64,000 nt of DNA from Ancylobacter oerskovii (GTDB taxonomy: Bacteria > Pseudomonadota > Alphaproteobacteria > Rhizobiales > Xanthobacteraceae), in NCBI RefSeq assembly GCF_018390555.1, contig NZ_JAHBGB010000002.1, positions 919,231 through 983,230 of the forward strand, written 5' to 3'. The notes under the pieces are model-generated. The model did not search any database and had not been told where the DNA came from. It saw nothing but the letters and a program-made list of their open reading frames with translations. Below, one piece after another: positions 33,642-43,601 of the stretch (within the stretch, counting starts at the first letter, position 1; every line of letters starts with the position of its first letter). Position numbers and translations under genes: made by a program.

Positions 33642-33778
33642 GGCGGGACTCCGATGAAATGAGGAGGGTGCTGGCGGCGCACGCGTGGCGGAAACGTTCG
33701 AGCCACCGGGGTTAATGATGGGTTAAGGCCCCGGCATGGCGGCGCGGGATCCGGCCCTCTTCCACCGCCGCTTCGGTC

Positions 33779-34966
33779 TCAGGGGGCGTCGGTCACGATC
33801 CGGTCGCGCCCGTCCTGCTTGGCCCGGTACAGCGCCCGGTCGCAGCGCTCCATCAGCGCCGGGAAATCCGTTTCCCCGGCGGCGTTCACCAGCCCGATGC
33901 TCACCGTGACATGGAGCCGGAGGCCGCCCTCCAGCACCACCGGCTGGCGAATCGCCTCCTGCAGCCGCGCGGCCACCTGCCCGGCCTCATCGGTCGAGGT
34001 AGCCGGCAGCAGCACGGCGAATTCCTCGCCGCCGATCCGCGCCATCAGGTCGGCCGCCCGCAGCTGCGCGAGGCTGCGCTGGGCCACCCCTTGCAGCACC
34101 GCGTCGCCGGCGCCGTGGCCGTGGCGGTCGTTGATCTGCTTGAAGTGATCGATATCGATGAGCAGCAGCGAGCAGGGCGCGCCGTCGCCGGCGCTGTCGT
34201 CCATCGCCGCCGCACCGGCGTCGAGCAGGCGGCGGCGGTTCCACAGCCCGGTCAGCGGGTCCGACCCCGCCAGCATGCGAAGCTGCTCCGCGGTTTCGCG
34301 TTCCGACGTCACGTCCCACAGGGCGAGCACATAGACGCCGCCGACCCGGCGATAGCGGAACTGCACGATACGGGTCGAGCCGTCGCGGCAGCGCACCGAC
34401 CATTCGCTGAACTGGATGCTGTCCGGCTCGTCCCGCAGGCGGGCGAATTTCTGCTGCCATTCGGCGAAGGCGGCCGCACGCTGCGCGGGATCGGGGAAAC
34501 CCAGCTCCCACCACTCGTCATGGTGCAGCACGACCTTCTCCTCATACAGGAAGAGGTCGTCGGACATCCGGTTGTAGAAGATGGCGTTGAGATTCTCGTC
34601 ATAGATCTCGATGGCGACCGGCAATTCGTTGAGAATGTCGGTCATGCGGTCCTGCAGCGTCCCCTCCGGCGTCGCGTTCAGGCTCACCAGGACATGGCGA
34701 TCGGTGAGCCGCCGCACCGCGCCCTCCACCGGCCGGTCGGCATGGAGCGGGCGCAGCGGCAGCTTTTGCGCCGCGGCGGGGGGCGACTGCAGCAGCTCCG
34801 CCAGACGCGCATCCGGCGCCAGCACCCCGGCGAGCGGCAGCGGCAAGGCGGCATCCGGCGGCAGGTCCAGCGCCCGGCGCGCCTTCGGCGCCAGGGCGAC
34901 GACGTCGAGGGCCTGCAGGTCGATCACCAGAAGCGGCTCGGCGCTGTCGTCCACCCATCGAAACAT
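33779..34966 (-). CDS. Diguanylate cyclase with PAS domain
   Basis: This 395-residue cytoplasmic protein has a weakly conserved N-terminal PAS-like region (LLVIDLQALDVVALAPKARR), a central PAS domain (LNELPVAIEIYDENLNAIFY ... CRDGSTRIVQFRYRRVGG) and a C-terminal GGDEF domain. The active motif is RIGGEEFAVLLP and the GTP loop is LIDIDHFKQINDRHGHGAGD. RAAD five residues before GGEEF is an intact inhibitory site, unlike in the cyclase at 16540. The ATG at 34966 follows GGAAGG. It is 50 bp downstream of the permease gene on the same strand and may be in its operon. Confidence 0.92.
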   Translation of the reverse strand: MFRWVDDSAEPLLVIDLQALDVVALAPKARRALDLPPDAALPLPLAGVLAPDARLAELLQSPPAAAQKLPLRPLHADRPVEGAVRRLTDRHVLVSLNATPEGTLQDRMTDILNELPVAIEIYDENLNAIFYNRMSDDLFLYEEKVVLHHDEWWELGFPDPAQRAAAFAEWQQKFARLRDEPDSIQFSEWSVRCRDGSTRIVQFRYRRVGGVYVLALWDVTSERETAEQLRMLAGSDPLTGLWNRRRLLDAGAAAMDDSAGDGAPCSLLLIDIDHFKQINDRHGHGAGDAVLQGVAQRSLAQLRAADLMARIGGEEFAVLLPATSTDEAGQVAARLQEAIRQPVVLEGGLRLHVTVSIGLVNAAGETDFPALMERCDRALYRAKQDGRDRIVTDAP

Positions 34967-35016
34967 CGCCGCGGCCTTCCCTCGCCCGTATCCGCCGTAC
35001 CGCCACGGAGGCGGCG

Positions 35017-36378
35017 CTACCCCCGGAGCGCGACCTGTTGCGCCGCCAATTGCCGGAAGTGCCCGCGCGCCTGCAGGAAGGCCAGCAAGGCCAGCCCCGG
35101 CAGCGCCGCGAGCGCGGTAAGCGCGAAGAACCACATCCAGCCGGTGCTCTGGGCGATGAACCCCGCCCCGGAGGCGAGGAAGGTGCGTCCCACCGCCGCC
35201 AGCGCGGTGAGCAGGGCGTACTGCGTCGCGGTGTGCGCCCGCGCGCCGCACAGCGCCGAGATATAGGCGACGAAGATTACCGTGCCGATGGCGCCGGTGA
35301 AGTTCTCGACCACGATGGTCAGCGTCAGCGCTGCGAGATCGACGCCCACCCAGGCCTGCCAGGAAAAGACGAGGTTGGAGAGCATCTGCAGGATGCCGGC
35401 GATCCACAGGCTGGGGCCGAGCGGCAGCGCGCGGGCGATGAGCCCGCCGGCGAAGCCGCCGATCAGCGCCGCCGCGAAGCCGACGCCCTTGACGATGCCG
35501 GCATAGGCCGCCTTGTCGAAGCCGATGTCGATGACGAAGGCGCCGGTCAGCACCCCGGCGAAGGCGTCGCAGAACTTGAAGAATACCACGAACAGCAGGA
35601 TGGCGATGGCGTCGCGGCGCAGGAGCATGTCGGAAAACGCGCCGACGGCGGTGTCCCAGACGCGCCGGGCCACATTGGCCTCGCGCGGCACGGCGTCCCC
35701 GCCGGCCGGCTCGCGCGCGCAGAGCGCGGCGACGAGCCCGACGCCCACCATCGCCGCCGCCGCCGCGTAGCCCCAGGCCCAGACATCGGCGCGGTCGACG
35801 CCGATCGCCTCGAACCAGGCGACCAGCAGGATCACCCCGGCGCCGGAGGCGAGCATGCCGACCCGGTAGGCGGCGACATAGCCGGCCATGCCGGCCGCCT
35901 GCTCCCGGGTCTCCAGGCTCTCGACGCGGAAGGCGTCGACCACGATGTCCTGCGTCGCTGAGGCGCAGGCGACCAGGAACGCCCCGAGCGCCACCTGCCA
36001 GGGCGCCGCCACCGGGTCCTGGAAGCCGAGCCAGAGGATCGCGACCACCAGCAGCAGCTGGGTGAACACCAGCCATCCGCGCCGCCGCCCGAGCAGGCGC
36101 GAGAGCACGGGCACGTCGAGCGCGTCGACCAGCGGCGCCCAGACGAATTTGAAGTTGTAGGGCACGCCCACCAGCGCGAACAGGCCGATGGTGGCGAGGT
36201 TCACCTTCGCCTCCGCCATCCAGATGGTCAGCGTCGCCCCGGAGAGCGCCAGCGGCAGGCCGGAGGAGAAGCCGAGCAGGATGACGATCAGCACCCGCGG
36301 GCGCAGATACACCGCGAGGCTGGCGAGGAAGCCGTCGGTCTCTTCGGCGGGAGCGGAGCGGCTGGCGGTCTCGGTCAT
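35017..36378 (-). CDS. AmpG-like MFS permease
   Basis: This 453-residue major-facilitator protein has about 12 helices. The AmpG-type signatures are LGFSSGLPLALSGATLTIWM, GVPYNFKFVWAPLVDAL and CASATQDIVVDAFRVESL. AmpG imports anhydromuropeptides for cell-wall recycling; related PAT-family proteins move acetyl-CoA or other solutes, so specificity is likely but not certain. The ATG at 36378 (MTETASRS) is the first start that gives the family N-terminus. No ampD, nagZ or beta-lactamase gene is adjacent; a diguanylate cyclase gene follows. Confidence 0.88.
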   Translation of the reverse strand: MTETASRSAPAEETDGFLASLAVYLRPRVLIVILLGFSSGLPLALSGATLTIWMAEAKVNLATIGLFALVGVPYNFKFVWAPLVDALDVPVLSRLLGRRRGWLVFTQLLLVVAILWLGFQDPVAAPWQVALGAFLVACASATQDIVVDAFRVESLETREQAAGMAGYVAAYRVGMLASGAGVILLVAWFEAIGVDRADVWAWGYAAAAAMVGVGLVAALCAREPAGGDAVPREANVARRVWDTAVGAFSDMLLRRDAIAILLFVVFFKFCDAFAGVLTGAFVIDIGFDKAAYAGIVKGVGFAAALIGGFAGGLIARALPLGPSLWIAGILQMLSNLVFSWQAWVGVDLAALTLTIVVENFTGAIGTVIFVAYISALCGARAHTATQYALLTALAAVGRTFLASGAGFIAQSTGWMWFFALTALAALPGLALLAFLQARGHFRQLAAQQVALRG

Positions 36379-36497
36379 CGGCGAGGCCTCGGTCGTCGGC
36401 GAACAGGATGGCGGCGATTCGCGGCGCCGCCGCCAATGTCTAACCCGTCGCCCTCGCGCTGTCGCGCCGGCCCGGCCCGGCAGCGCATATCGGTGCG

Positions 36498-37457
36498 TCA
36501 GCCGGGGTTTTCGGTCGCATCGTCCATCCCACCGGCCTCGCCGGCGATGCCCGCGCGCGGCATCGCATCCGGCGTCTCCTCCGGCATCGGGATGACGTCG
36601 ACGGCGACGGAGAGCTTCTGCCGCCCGGAGCCGACCAGCACCCCGCCGATCGGCGCGACATCGGTGTAGTCGCGCCCCACCGCCAGCACCACATGGTCGG
36701 AGGACACGACGAGGGCATTGGTGGGGTCGAGCCCGACCCAGCCGATTTCCTCGCCGCACCAGACGCTTACCCAGGCATGGGTGGCGTCCGCCCCCTGCAG
36801 GCGCTCCTTGCCGGGCGGCGGCTCGGTGCGCAGGAAGCCGGAGACATAGGCCGCCGGCAGGCCCAGCCCGCGCAGGCCGGTGATCATGATATGCGCGAAG
36901 TCCTGGCACACGCCCCGCCGCATCTCGAAGGCCTCGATGGCCGGCGTCGAGACATCGGTGGCGCGGCTGTCATAGGCGAACTCGTCATAGAGGCGGCTCA
37001 TCAGCTCGACCGAGGCTTCCAGCATCGGCCGGCCGGCAGGAAAACTCTTTCTTGCCCAATCGGTTATCTCCGCCCTGAGCGGCACCGCCGGGCTGGGATA
37101 GGCCTGGTGTACCGGGGAGAGCGGCGAGAGGTCGCCGCTCTCTCCCACCGCCTCGCGCACCTGCTCCCAGCTCGGCCCGCCGGCGGGATCGCGTTCCGGC
37201 GCCGGCTCGACCTGAACCCGCGCCGAGGAGCGCACCGTGAAGCGCGTATGCGCGGTCTCGAGGCGGATATGCGCCACGAGGTTGCCGAAGAAATCCCGCG
37301 TCTCCACCCATTCCGCCGGTTCGGGATCGACGGTGATGTGGCTGTCCGTCACCCGCTGACCGGGCCGGCTGACCGGCACCATGCGCAGGATATGCCGCGC
37401 CACCGGCACCGGCTGGGCGTAGCTGTAGGCGGTGGTCTGGTGGATGTCGTATCTCAT
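36498..37457 (-). CDS. Transglutaminase-like protein (bacterial N-terminal domain type)
   Basis: This 319-residue protein has the bacterial transglutaminase-like N-terminal beta domain (YDIHQTTAYSYAQPVPVARH) and a papain-like core with catalytic Cys in MRRGVCQDFAHIMI, His in ATHAWVSVWCG and Asp in WVGLDPTNALV. It could be a peptidase or amidase rather than a crosslinker. It is the last gene of a three-gene operon, 16 bp after the ATP-grasp/alpha-E gene. The combination is known from genomic surveys as a predicted peptide-synthesis/cleavage system, in which the transglutaminase-like protein may hydrolyse or transfer the ligase product. The proteasome-like Anbu gene that often accompanies it is not in the window. 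Confidence 0.88.
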   Translation of the reverse strand: MRYDIHQTTAYSYAQPVPVARHILRMVPVSRPGQRVTDSHITVDPEPAEWVETRDFFGNLVAHIRLETAHTRFTVRSSARVQVEPAPERDPAGGPSWEQVREAVGESGDLSPLSPVHQAYPSPAVPLRAEITDWARKSFPAGRPMLEASVELMSRLYDEFAYDSRATDVSTPAIEAFEMRRGVCQDFAHIMITGLRGLGLPAAYVSGFLRTEPPPGKERLQGADATHAWVSVWCGEEIGWVGLDPTNALVVSSDHVVLAVGRDYTDVAPIGGVLVGSGRQKLSVAVDVIPMPEETPDAMPRAGIAGEAGGMDDATENPG

Positions 37458-37473
37458 GACCCGCCCCTCCGCC

Positions 37474-39987
37474 TCACGCCGAGAGGTCCCACGGCGTCTC
37501 CACCGGCGAGCGATGGATGAAATAGCGCTCGGCGATGTCGTTGGAGAGCTCCATCAGCTGCGCCTCCACCTCGGTGAGCCGGGCATCGTCGAACTCGTTG
37601 GCGCCGAACGCCTTCATCGAGGCGAGCAGCCGCGCCGCCAGCCGCTCCTCCGGCAGCGGCAGCTCGTCGCCATGATGGCCGGGCAGTTGGTCGAGATGCT
37701 CGGCGATGGCGTCGATCTGGTAGGCCAGCGAGCGCGGATTGACCGGGTCGAGCAGCACGAGGTCGAGCACCGGCGCCCGGCTCTCGGTCATCACATAGCG
37801 CGAGCGGTAGGTGATCTGGCTGTCGCACAGCTCCAGCAGCACGTCGAGCGTCGAGGCGCTCACCGCCTCGCCCACCAGGACGCGGGCGAGGCGGGCGGTG
37901 GCGATGCCGCGCTCGATGCGCCGGCCGAGGTCGAGGAAGCGCCAGCCGGCCTGGCGGTTCATGTTCTCCGAGGCGAGGCCGGAAAAGGCGGAGAGCGCGC
38001 GCAAGGCCCGCTCCAGCCGCTCATGGGCCTCGGCATCCGCTCCCTTGGCGGGCACCGGCTCGGCCAGCATCAGCGCGAGGTCGGCCAGCGTGCGCCAGGC
38101 ATCGGGCGACAGGCGGTCGCGGATCACCGAGGCGGTGTGGCGCGCCGCCTCGACGAGGCTCGGCAGGGCGCCGGAGAGGTCGCGGCGCGACAGGGCCGCG
38201 AAGGCATGGCGGGTGGTGTGGGCATGGGCGAGGCCGGTCGGCACCGCTCCCCAGGATTGCAGCAACTGGGTGAGCTTCGCCACCGAGGCGCTGTCGCCCT
38301 CTATGGTCGAGGACAGGCGGCCGACCAGCGTGCGCAGCAGCCTCAGGGTGAGCTCGGCACGCTCCACATAGCGGCCGAGCCAGAAGAAATTGTCGGCGGC
38401 GCGGCTCGGCAGCGGGCCGATCTGGCGGCGCACCTCGGCGGCGCCGGGCGCCGGCAACAGGGTCGTCTGCTCCACCGGCCCGGTGCCGAGCACCCACACA
38501 TCCGCCGAGCGGCCGCCGCGCTGCATGGTCACGGCGCGGGAATCGCGGTTGTCGGAGACGCGGCAGAAGCCGCCGGGCATCACCTGCCACCCCTTCTCGG
38601 TGGCGGCGACGAACAGGCGCAGCGTGAAGGGGCGCGGCTCGAGCTGGCCGTTGCGCCACACCGGCATGGTGGAGAGCCGCACCGCCTCCTGGCCGATGAA
38701 GTCCACCCCGCGGGTGCGGATCGCCTTCACCAGCGCCTCGCGGCGGGCGGGCGTCAGGTCGGCGCCGATCACCGGCCCTTCGTCCAGCAGGCCGGGCAGC
38801 GTGCGCTGGAAGGCGGGCGCGATGACGAGATCGTCGAGCCCGTCCAGCACCCGCTCGCGCGCCGCCGCCTGCCCGCACCACCAGGTGGCGACATTGGGCA
38901 GGGCGAGGTCCTCGCCGAGGATGCGCGGGCCGATCTTCGGCAGGAAGCTCATCATCAGCGGCGCCTCGATCAGCCCGGCGCCCAGCGCGTTGGCCAGCGC
39001 CACCCCGCCGGCGCGCACCGCCTGCACCAGCCCGGGAATGCCGAGATGCGAGCGCGGGTTGAGCTCCAGCGGGTCGGCAAAATCGGCATCGAGGCGGCGC
39101 AGCAGCACGTCGACGCGCTTGAGCCCCGCCACGGTGCGCACATAGACGGCGTTGTCGCGCACCGTCAGGTCCTCGCCCTCCAGCAGCACGAAGCCGAGAT
39201 AGCGGGCGAGATAGGCATGCTCGAAATAGGTCTCGTTGAGCGGGCCGGGGGTGAGCAGCCCCACCCGCCCCTCGCCGGAACGGTCCAGCTTGGTCAGGCC
39301 GGCCCGCAATCCCTGGAAATAGCCCGCCAGCCGCACGACGTTCATCGAGCGCGACAGCTCGGGCAGCGAGCGGGAGATGGCGATGCGGTTCTCCAGCGCG
39401 TAGCCGGCGCCGGAAGGCGATTGGGTACGGTCGGACAGCACCCACCAGCGCCCGTCCGGCCCGCGGCCGAGATCGGCGGCGTAGAGCCGCAGGAAGCTGC
39501 CGCCATGCGGATCGACGCCCACCAGCGGGCGCAGGAATTCCGGGCTGCCGGCCACCGCCGCCGCCGGCAGCGCCCCGGAACGTACCAGCTCGCCGTCGCC
39601 ATAGAGATCGGCCAGAACCGATTCCAGCATCTGCACCCGCTGGATCAGCCCCTGGGACAGCGCCTGCCATTCGCTCTCGTCGATGAGGAGCGGCAGATGC
39701 GCCAGCGGCCAGGGCCGCTCGCCGCCGCCCGCATCGTCATAGACGCGGTAGAACACGCCGGAGCGGTGGAGATAGCGGTCGGCGGCGGTGAAGAGACGGT
39801 TGACCTCTTCCACGCCCATCTCGGCCAGCCCGGCAAGCAGGGGCCCCCAGTGCGGACGCAGCTTTCCCTCGGCATCGACGAGCTCGTCATGCACGCCGGG
39901 CAGCAGCCGATAGCCGGCCAGCAGCGATTCCGCCGCTTCGGCCTCGAAGCGGCGCGTCAGCGCCTGCAGCTCGCTCCCTCCCGCCAT
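37474..39987 (-). CDS. Circularly permuted ATP-grasp ligase fused to alpha-E domain
   Basis: The 837-residue protein is a fusion. Residues about 1-490 are a circularly permuted type-2 ATP-grasp (VVRLAGYFQGLRAGLTKLDR is near the permuted core; LLTPGPLNETYFEHAYLARY and LLRRLDADFADPLELNPRSH are its hallmarks). Residues about 510-837 are the helical alpha-E domain (LPSRAADNFFWLGRYVERAE ... FRASENMNRQAGWRF-like). In many bacteria these are separate adjacent genes. The ligase is predicted to form an amide bond, perhaps on a small peptide. GAGG precedes the ATG at 39987. Neighbours are the two transglutaminase-like genes, 57 bp upstream and 16 bp downstream. Confidence 0.92.
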   Translation of the reverse strand: MAGGSELQALTRRFEAEAAESLLAGYRLLPGVHDELVDAEGKLRPHWGPLLAGLAEMGVEEVNRLFTAADRYLHRSGVFYRVYDDAGGGERPWPLAHLPLLIDESEWQALSQGLIQRVQMLESVLADLYGDGELVRSGALPAAAVAGSPEFLRPLVGVDPHGGSFLRLYAADLGRGPDGRWWVLSDRTQSPSGAGYALENRIAISRSLPELSRSMNVVRLAGYFQGLRAGLTKLDRSGEGRVGLLTPGPLNETYFEHAYLARYLGFVLLEGEDLTVRDNAVYVRTVAGLKRVDVLLRRLDADFADPLELNPRSHLGIPGLVQAVRAGGVALANALGAGLIEAPLMMSFLPKIGPRILGEDLALPNVATWWCGQAAARERVLDGLDDLVIAPAFQRTLPGLLDEGPVIGADLTPARREALVKAIRTRGVDFIGQEAVRLSTMPVWRNGQLEPRPFTLRLFVAATEKGWQVMPGGFCRVSDNRDSRAVTMQRGGRSADVWVLGTGPVEQTTLLPAPGAAEVRRQIGPLPSRAADNFFWLGRYVERAELTLRLLRTLVGRLSSTIEGDSASVAKLTQLLQSWGAVPTGLAHAHTTRHAFAALSRRDLSGALPSLVEAARHTASVIRDRLSPDAWRTLADLALMLAEPVPAKGADAEAHERLERALRALSAFSGLASENMNRQAGWRFLDLGRRIERGIATARLARVLVGEAVSASTLDVLLELCDSQITYRSRYVMTESRAPVLDLVLLDPVNPRSLAYQIDAIAEHLDQLPGHHGDELPLPEERLAARLLASMKAFGANEFDDARLTEVEAQLMELSNDIAERYFIHRSPVETPWDLSA

Positions 39988-40044
39988 GGCCTCCTCGTTT
40001 CAGCCGCCGCCTCTCCTACACGGCATCGCGGCGGCCGGCGAGCC

Positions 40045-43000
40045 TCAGATCCGCGCCGGCCTCCTGAGGTCGAGGGTCGCGGGGAATTCCGGTGTCGGCT
40101 CCTCAGGTGGCACGAACAGATAGCCGGGAGTGTGGCCATAATCCTGGAAGCGCGCCAGACGCCGGGCCTGCGCCTCGTAGGAATTCACCGGAAAAGTCTC
40201 GTAATTGCGCCCACCCGGATGGGCGACATGATAGACGCAGCCGCCCAGCGAGCGGTTCGACCACAGATCGACGATGTCGAAGGTGAGCGGCGCATGCACG
40301 GGAATCGTCGGGTGCAGGCCGGAGGCCGGCTGCCACGCCTTGAAGCGCACGCCGGCGACATATTCCCCGAAGCGGCCGGTGGGAATCAGCGGCATACGGC
40401 GGCCATTGCAGGCGATGACATGGCGGGCGGGATTGAGCCCCTCCGCCCGCACTTGCAGCCGTTCGACCGAGGAATCGACGAAGCGCACCGTGCCGCCGAC
40501 GGCGCCCTCCTCGCCCAGCACATGCCAGGGCTCCAGCGCCTGGCGCAGCTCCAGCTGCACGCCGCCATGCTCGACCTGGCCGAAATAGGGGAAGCGGAAC
40601 TCGCGCTGCGCCTCGAACCAGGCCGGATCGACGTGATAGCCGGCGCGGCCGAGATCGGCGAGCACGTCGAGGAAGTCGGCCCAGACGAAATGCGGCAGCA
40701 TGAAGCGGTCGGCCAGCGCCGTGCCCCAGCGGGTGAGCCCGCCTTCCTGCGGCTCGCGCCAGAACCAGGCGATCAGCGCCCGCAGCAGCAATTGCTGGGC
40801 GAGGCTCATGCGCCAGTCCGGCGGCATCTCGAAGGAGCGGAACTCGACGAGGCCGAGCCGCCCGGTCGGCCCGTCCGGCGAGAACAGCTTGTCGATGCAG
40901 ATCTCGGAGCGGTGGGTGTTGCCGGTGACGTCGGTCAGCAGGTTGCGGAACAGCCGGTCCACCAGCCAGGGCGGCGGCGTGTAGCCCTTGCCCGGCGCCG
41001 GCACGTTGGAAAGCGCGATCTCCAGTTCGTAGAGGCTGTCATGGCGGGCTTCGTCGATGCGCGGCGCCTGGCTGGTCGGGCCGATGAACAGGCCGGAGAA
41101 CAGGTAGGACAGCGAGGGGTGGCGCTGCCAGTAGAGCACCAGGCTCTTGAGCAGGTCCGGCCGGCGCAGGAACGGGCTGTCCGCCGGGGTGGCGCCGCCC
41201 ACCACCACATGGTTGCCGCCGCCGGTGCCGGTGTGGCGGCCGTCGACCATGAACTTCTCGGTGCCGAGCCGGGTCTGGCGGGCGTCCTCGTAGAGGTCGC
41301 GGGTGATCTCGACGCAGGTCTTCCAGTTCACCGCCGGATGGACGTTCACCTCGATGACGCCGGGATCGGGCGCCACGCGGATGACGTTCAGCCGCGGATC
41401 GACCGGCGGCGCGTAGCCCTCGATATGCACCGGCAGCTTCAGCTCGGCGGCCGTGACCTCGATGGCGGCGAGCAGTTCCAGATAATCCTCCAGCCGCTCG
41501 GTGGGGGGCATGAAGATGCAGAGGCGGCCATCGCGCGGCTCCACCGCCAGCGCGGTACGCACCGAGCCGGTGCCGGTGAGGATCTGGTCGACCTTCTCCT
41601 GGTGGCCGTCGTCATTGTCGACCCGCTGATAGCGCTGGTGCAGCGCCTCGGCGTCCGGCAAGTCGCCGGTGATCGCCATCGGGTCGGCGGGGTTCACGTA
41701 AGGGTACAGCGCCGGCGGCACCCAGGGCAGGCTGGCGAGCGGCAGGCGGTAGCCGACCGGGCTGTCGCCCGGCACCAGGAACAGCTTGCCGCGCCGGAAC
41801 TGCCAGAACTCGCTGGTCCAGCCGAGATCGGCGCGGGCCTGCCAGCGCTGCACCGGCAGCACATAGCCGCTCGGCCGGCTGAGGCCGCGCGAGAAGACGC
41901 GCGCCAGCCGGGCCCGCTCCTCGGCGTTCTCCAGCTTGGAATCGAGCGCGTCGACATTTTCCGGCAGGTCGGCTTCCTTGAGGATCCAGTGCGCGGCGTC
42001 CTCATAGGCGGGCTGAGCGTACCCCTTGGCGAGACCGAGCCGGTCGGCGAGGTTCTCGGTGAGGATTCTGGCCTGATCGATCACCGCACCGGTATGGGTT
42101 TCGGTGGCGATCAGGGCGGGGTCCCGCCAGATCGGCTTGCCGTCCTTGCGCCAGTAGAGCGAGAAGGTCCAGCGCGGCAGGCTCTCGCCGGGATACCATT
42201 TCCCCTGGCCGTAATGCAGCATGCCGCCGGGCGCGAAGCGCTTGCGCAGCCGGCGGACCAGGTCGTCCGCCCGCATGCGCTTGGTGGGCCCCACCGCAGC
42301 GGTGTTCCATTCCGGGCTCTGATAGTCGTCGATGGAGATGAAGGTCGGCTCGCCGCCCATGGTGAGCCGCACGTCCTGCGCCGCGAGATCGGCGTCCACC
42401 TTGTCGCCGAGCGTATCGAGCGACGCCCAGGCATCGTCGGAGAAGGGCAGCGTTACGCGCGGCTTCTCGGCGACGCGCGTGACCTGCATCTCGAAGTCGA
42501 ACTCGGTCTTCGTCCCTTCCTCGGCGCTGAATCCGCCGGAAATCGGGGCGGCGGAGCGATAGCTCGGCGTGGCGCAGAGCGGCAGGTGGCTCTCGCCGCA
42601 GAGCAGGCCGGACGTGGGATCGAAGCCGATCCAGCCGGCGCCGGGCAGATACACCTCGCACCAGGCGTGCAGGTCGGTGAAGTCGACATCGGTGCCGGTC
42701 GGCCCGTCCAGCGCCTTCACGTCGGGCTTGAGCTGGATCAGGTAGCCGGAGACGAAGCGGGCGGCGAGGCCCAGCCGGCGCAGGATCTGCACCAGCAGCC
42801 AGCCGGAATCGCGGCAGGAGCCGGCCTTGAGGCTCAGGGTCTCGTCAGGCGCCTGCACGCCGGGCTCCATGCGGATGAGGTAGCTCACATCCGACTGGAG
42901 CTTCTGGTTGAGGTTCACCAGGAAATCGACGGTCGGCTCCCCGTCCTGCGGCCGCACCTTCTCGACATAGGCGTCGAGCAACGGCCCCCCTTCTTCCGGT

Positions 43001-43356
43001 TCGAGATAGGGGATCAGTTCCTTGGCGAGGTCGGGCGTGTAGGCGAAGGGCAGCTTCTCGGCATATTCCTCGACGAAGAAGTCGAAGGGATTGTAGACCG
43101 TCATGTCGGCGATCAGATCGACCTCGATGCGGAACTCCCTCGCCGGCTCCGGGAAGACGAAGCGGGCCATCCAGTTGCCGAACGGATCCTGCTGCCAGTT
43201 CACGAAATGGGTCGAAGGCGTGACCTTGAGCGAATAGCTCTTCACCGGCGTGCGGCAATGCGGCGCCGGCCGCAGCCTGATGATCTGGGGACCGAGCGTG
43301 ACCGGGCGGTCGTATTTATAGGCCGTGACGTGATGCAGGCTGGCGAAAATGGTCAT
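40045..43356 (-). CDS. Large transglutaminase-like/DUF2126 protein
   Basis: The 1103-residue protein has an N-terminal transglutaminase-like module ([20 protein letters not shown]; Cys in [14 protein letters not shown]; His in [15 protein letters not shown]; Asp in [10 protein letters not shown], residues about 160-260) and a C-terminal ~750-residue DUF2126 region. That region includes [60 protein letters not shown] and [20 protein letters not shown], segments resembling amidoligases of the glutamine-synthetase fold. It is the first gene of the operon; the ATG at 43356 begins the conserved domain immediately. Exact chemistry is unknown to me; a coupled ligation/hydrolysis role with the ATP-grasp protein is an inference. 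Confidence 0.92.
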   Translation of the reverse strand: MTIFASLHHVTAYKYDRPVTLGPQIIRLRPAPHCRTPVKSYSLKVTPSTHFVNWQQDPFGNWMARFVFPEPAREFRIEVDLIADMTVYNPFDFFVEEYAEKLPFAYTPDLAKELIPYLEPEEGGPLLDAYVEKVRPQDGEPTVDFLVNLNQKLQSDVSYLIRMEPGVQAPDETLSLKAGSCRDSGWLLVQILRRLGLAARFVSGYLIQLKPDVKALDGPTGTDVDFTDLHAWCEVYLPGAGWIGFDPTSGLLCGESHLPLCATPSYRSAAPISGGFSAEEGTKTEFDFEMQVTRVAEKPRVTLPFSDDAWASLDTLGDKVDADLAAQDVRLTMGGEPTFISIDDYQSPEWNTAAVGPTKRMRADDLVRRLRKRFAPGGMLHYGQGKWYPGESLPRWTFSLYWRKDGKPIWRDPALIATETHTGAVIDQARILTENLADRLGLAKGYAQPAYEDAAHWILKEADLPENVDALDSKLENAEERARLARVFSRGLSRPSGYVLPVQRWQARADLGWTSEFWQFRRGKLFLVPGDSPVGYRLPLASLPWVPPALYPYVNPADPMAITGDLPDAEALHQRYQRVDNDDGHQEKVDQILTGTGSVRTALAVEPRDGRLCIFMPPTERLEDYLELLAAIEVTAAELKLPVHIEGYAPPVDPRLNVIRVAPDPGVIEVNVHPAVNWKTCVEITRDLYEDARQTRLGTEKFMVDGRHTGTGGGNHVVVGGATPADSPFLRRPDLLKSLVLYWQRHPSLSYLFSGLFIGPTSQAPRIDEARHDSLYELEIALSNVPAPGKGYTPPPWLVDRLFRNLLTDVTGNTHRSEICIDKLFSPDGPTGRLGLVEFRSFEMPPDWRMSLAQQLLLRALIAWFWREPQEGGLTRWGTALADRFMLPHFVWADFLDVLADLGRAGYHVDPAWFEAQREFRFPYFGQVEHGGVQLELRQALEPWHVLGEEGAVGGTVRFVDSSVERLQVRAEGLNPARHVIACNGRRMPLIPTGRFGEYVAGVRFKAWQPASGLHPTIPVHAPLTFDIVDLWSNRSLGGCVYHVAHPGGRNYETFPVNSYEAQARRLARFQDYGHTPGYLFVPPEEPTPEFPATLDLRRPARI

Positions 43357-43601
43357 GGCACCAACTGGAACGTGACAACGCGGACACGGGGAAGCCAGCC
43401 TACGCCGACGCTCCCCCCTGCCGGAAGGGGCAAGCGCCTTCCGTCGCACGATCCACGCACGAATCGTGCCGATCCCACGGGGCGCTACGTAAGGACCGGC
43501 CGGGATCGGAGCGCTCGCCGCTCAGGCAATCGCCGACCACATGCCTGTTATCGAGGCAGCAAGGGCGCCTGCCGCGGCGCGGACCAACGCCGCGCGCGCC
43601 G

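Noticed and set aside
43446..43469. GCACGAT-N10-ATCGTGC dyad between DUF2126 and the RND permease genes.
   Set aside because: The loop is long, there is no T-run and no regulator context; it is too weak to call.
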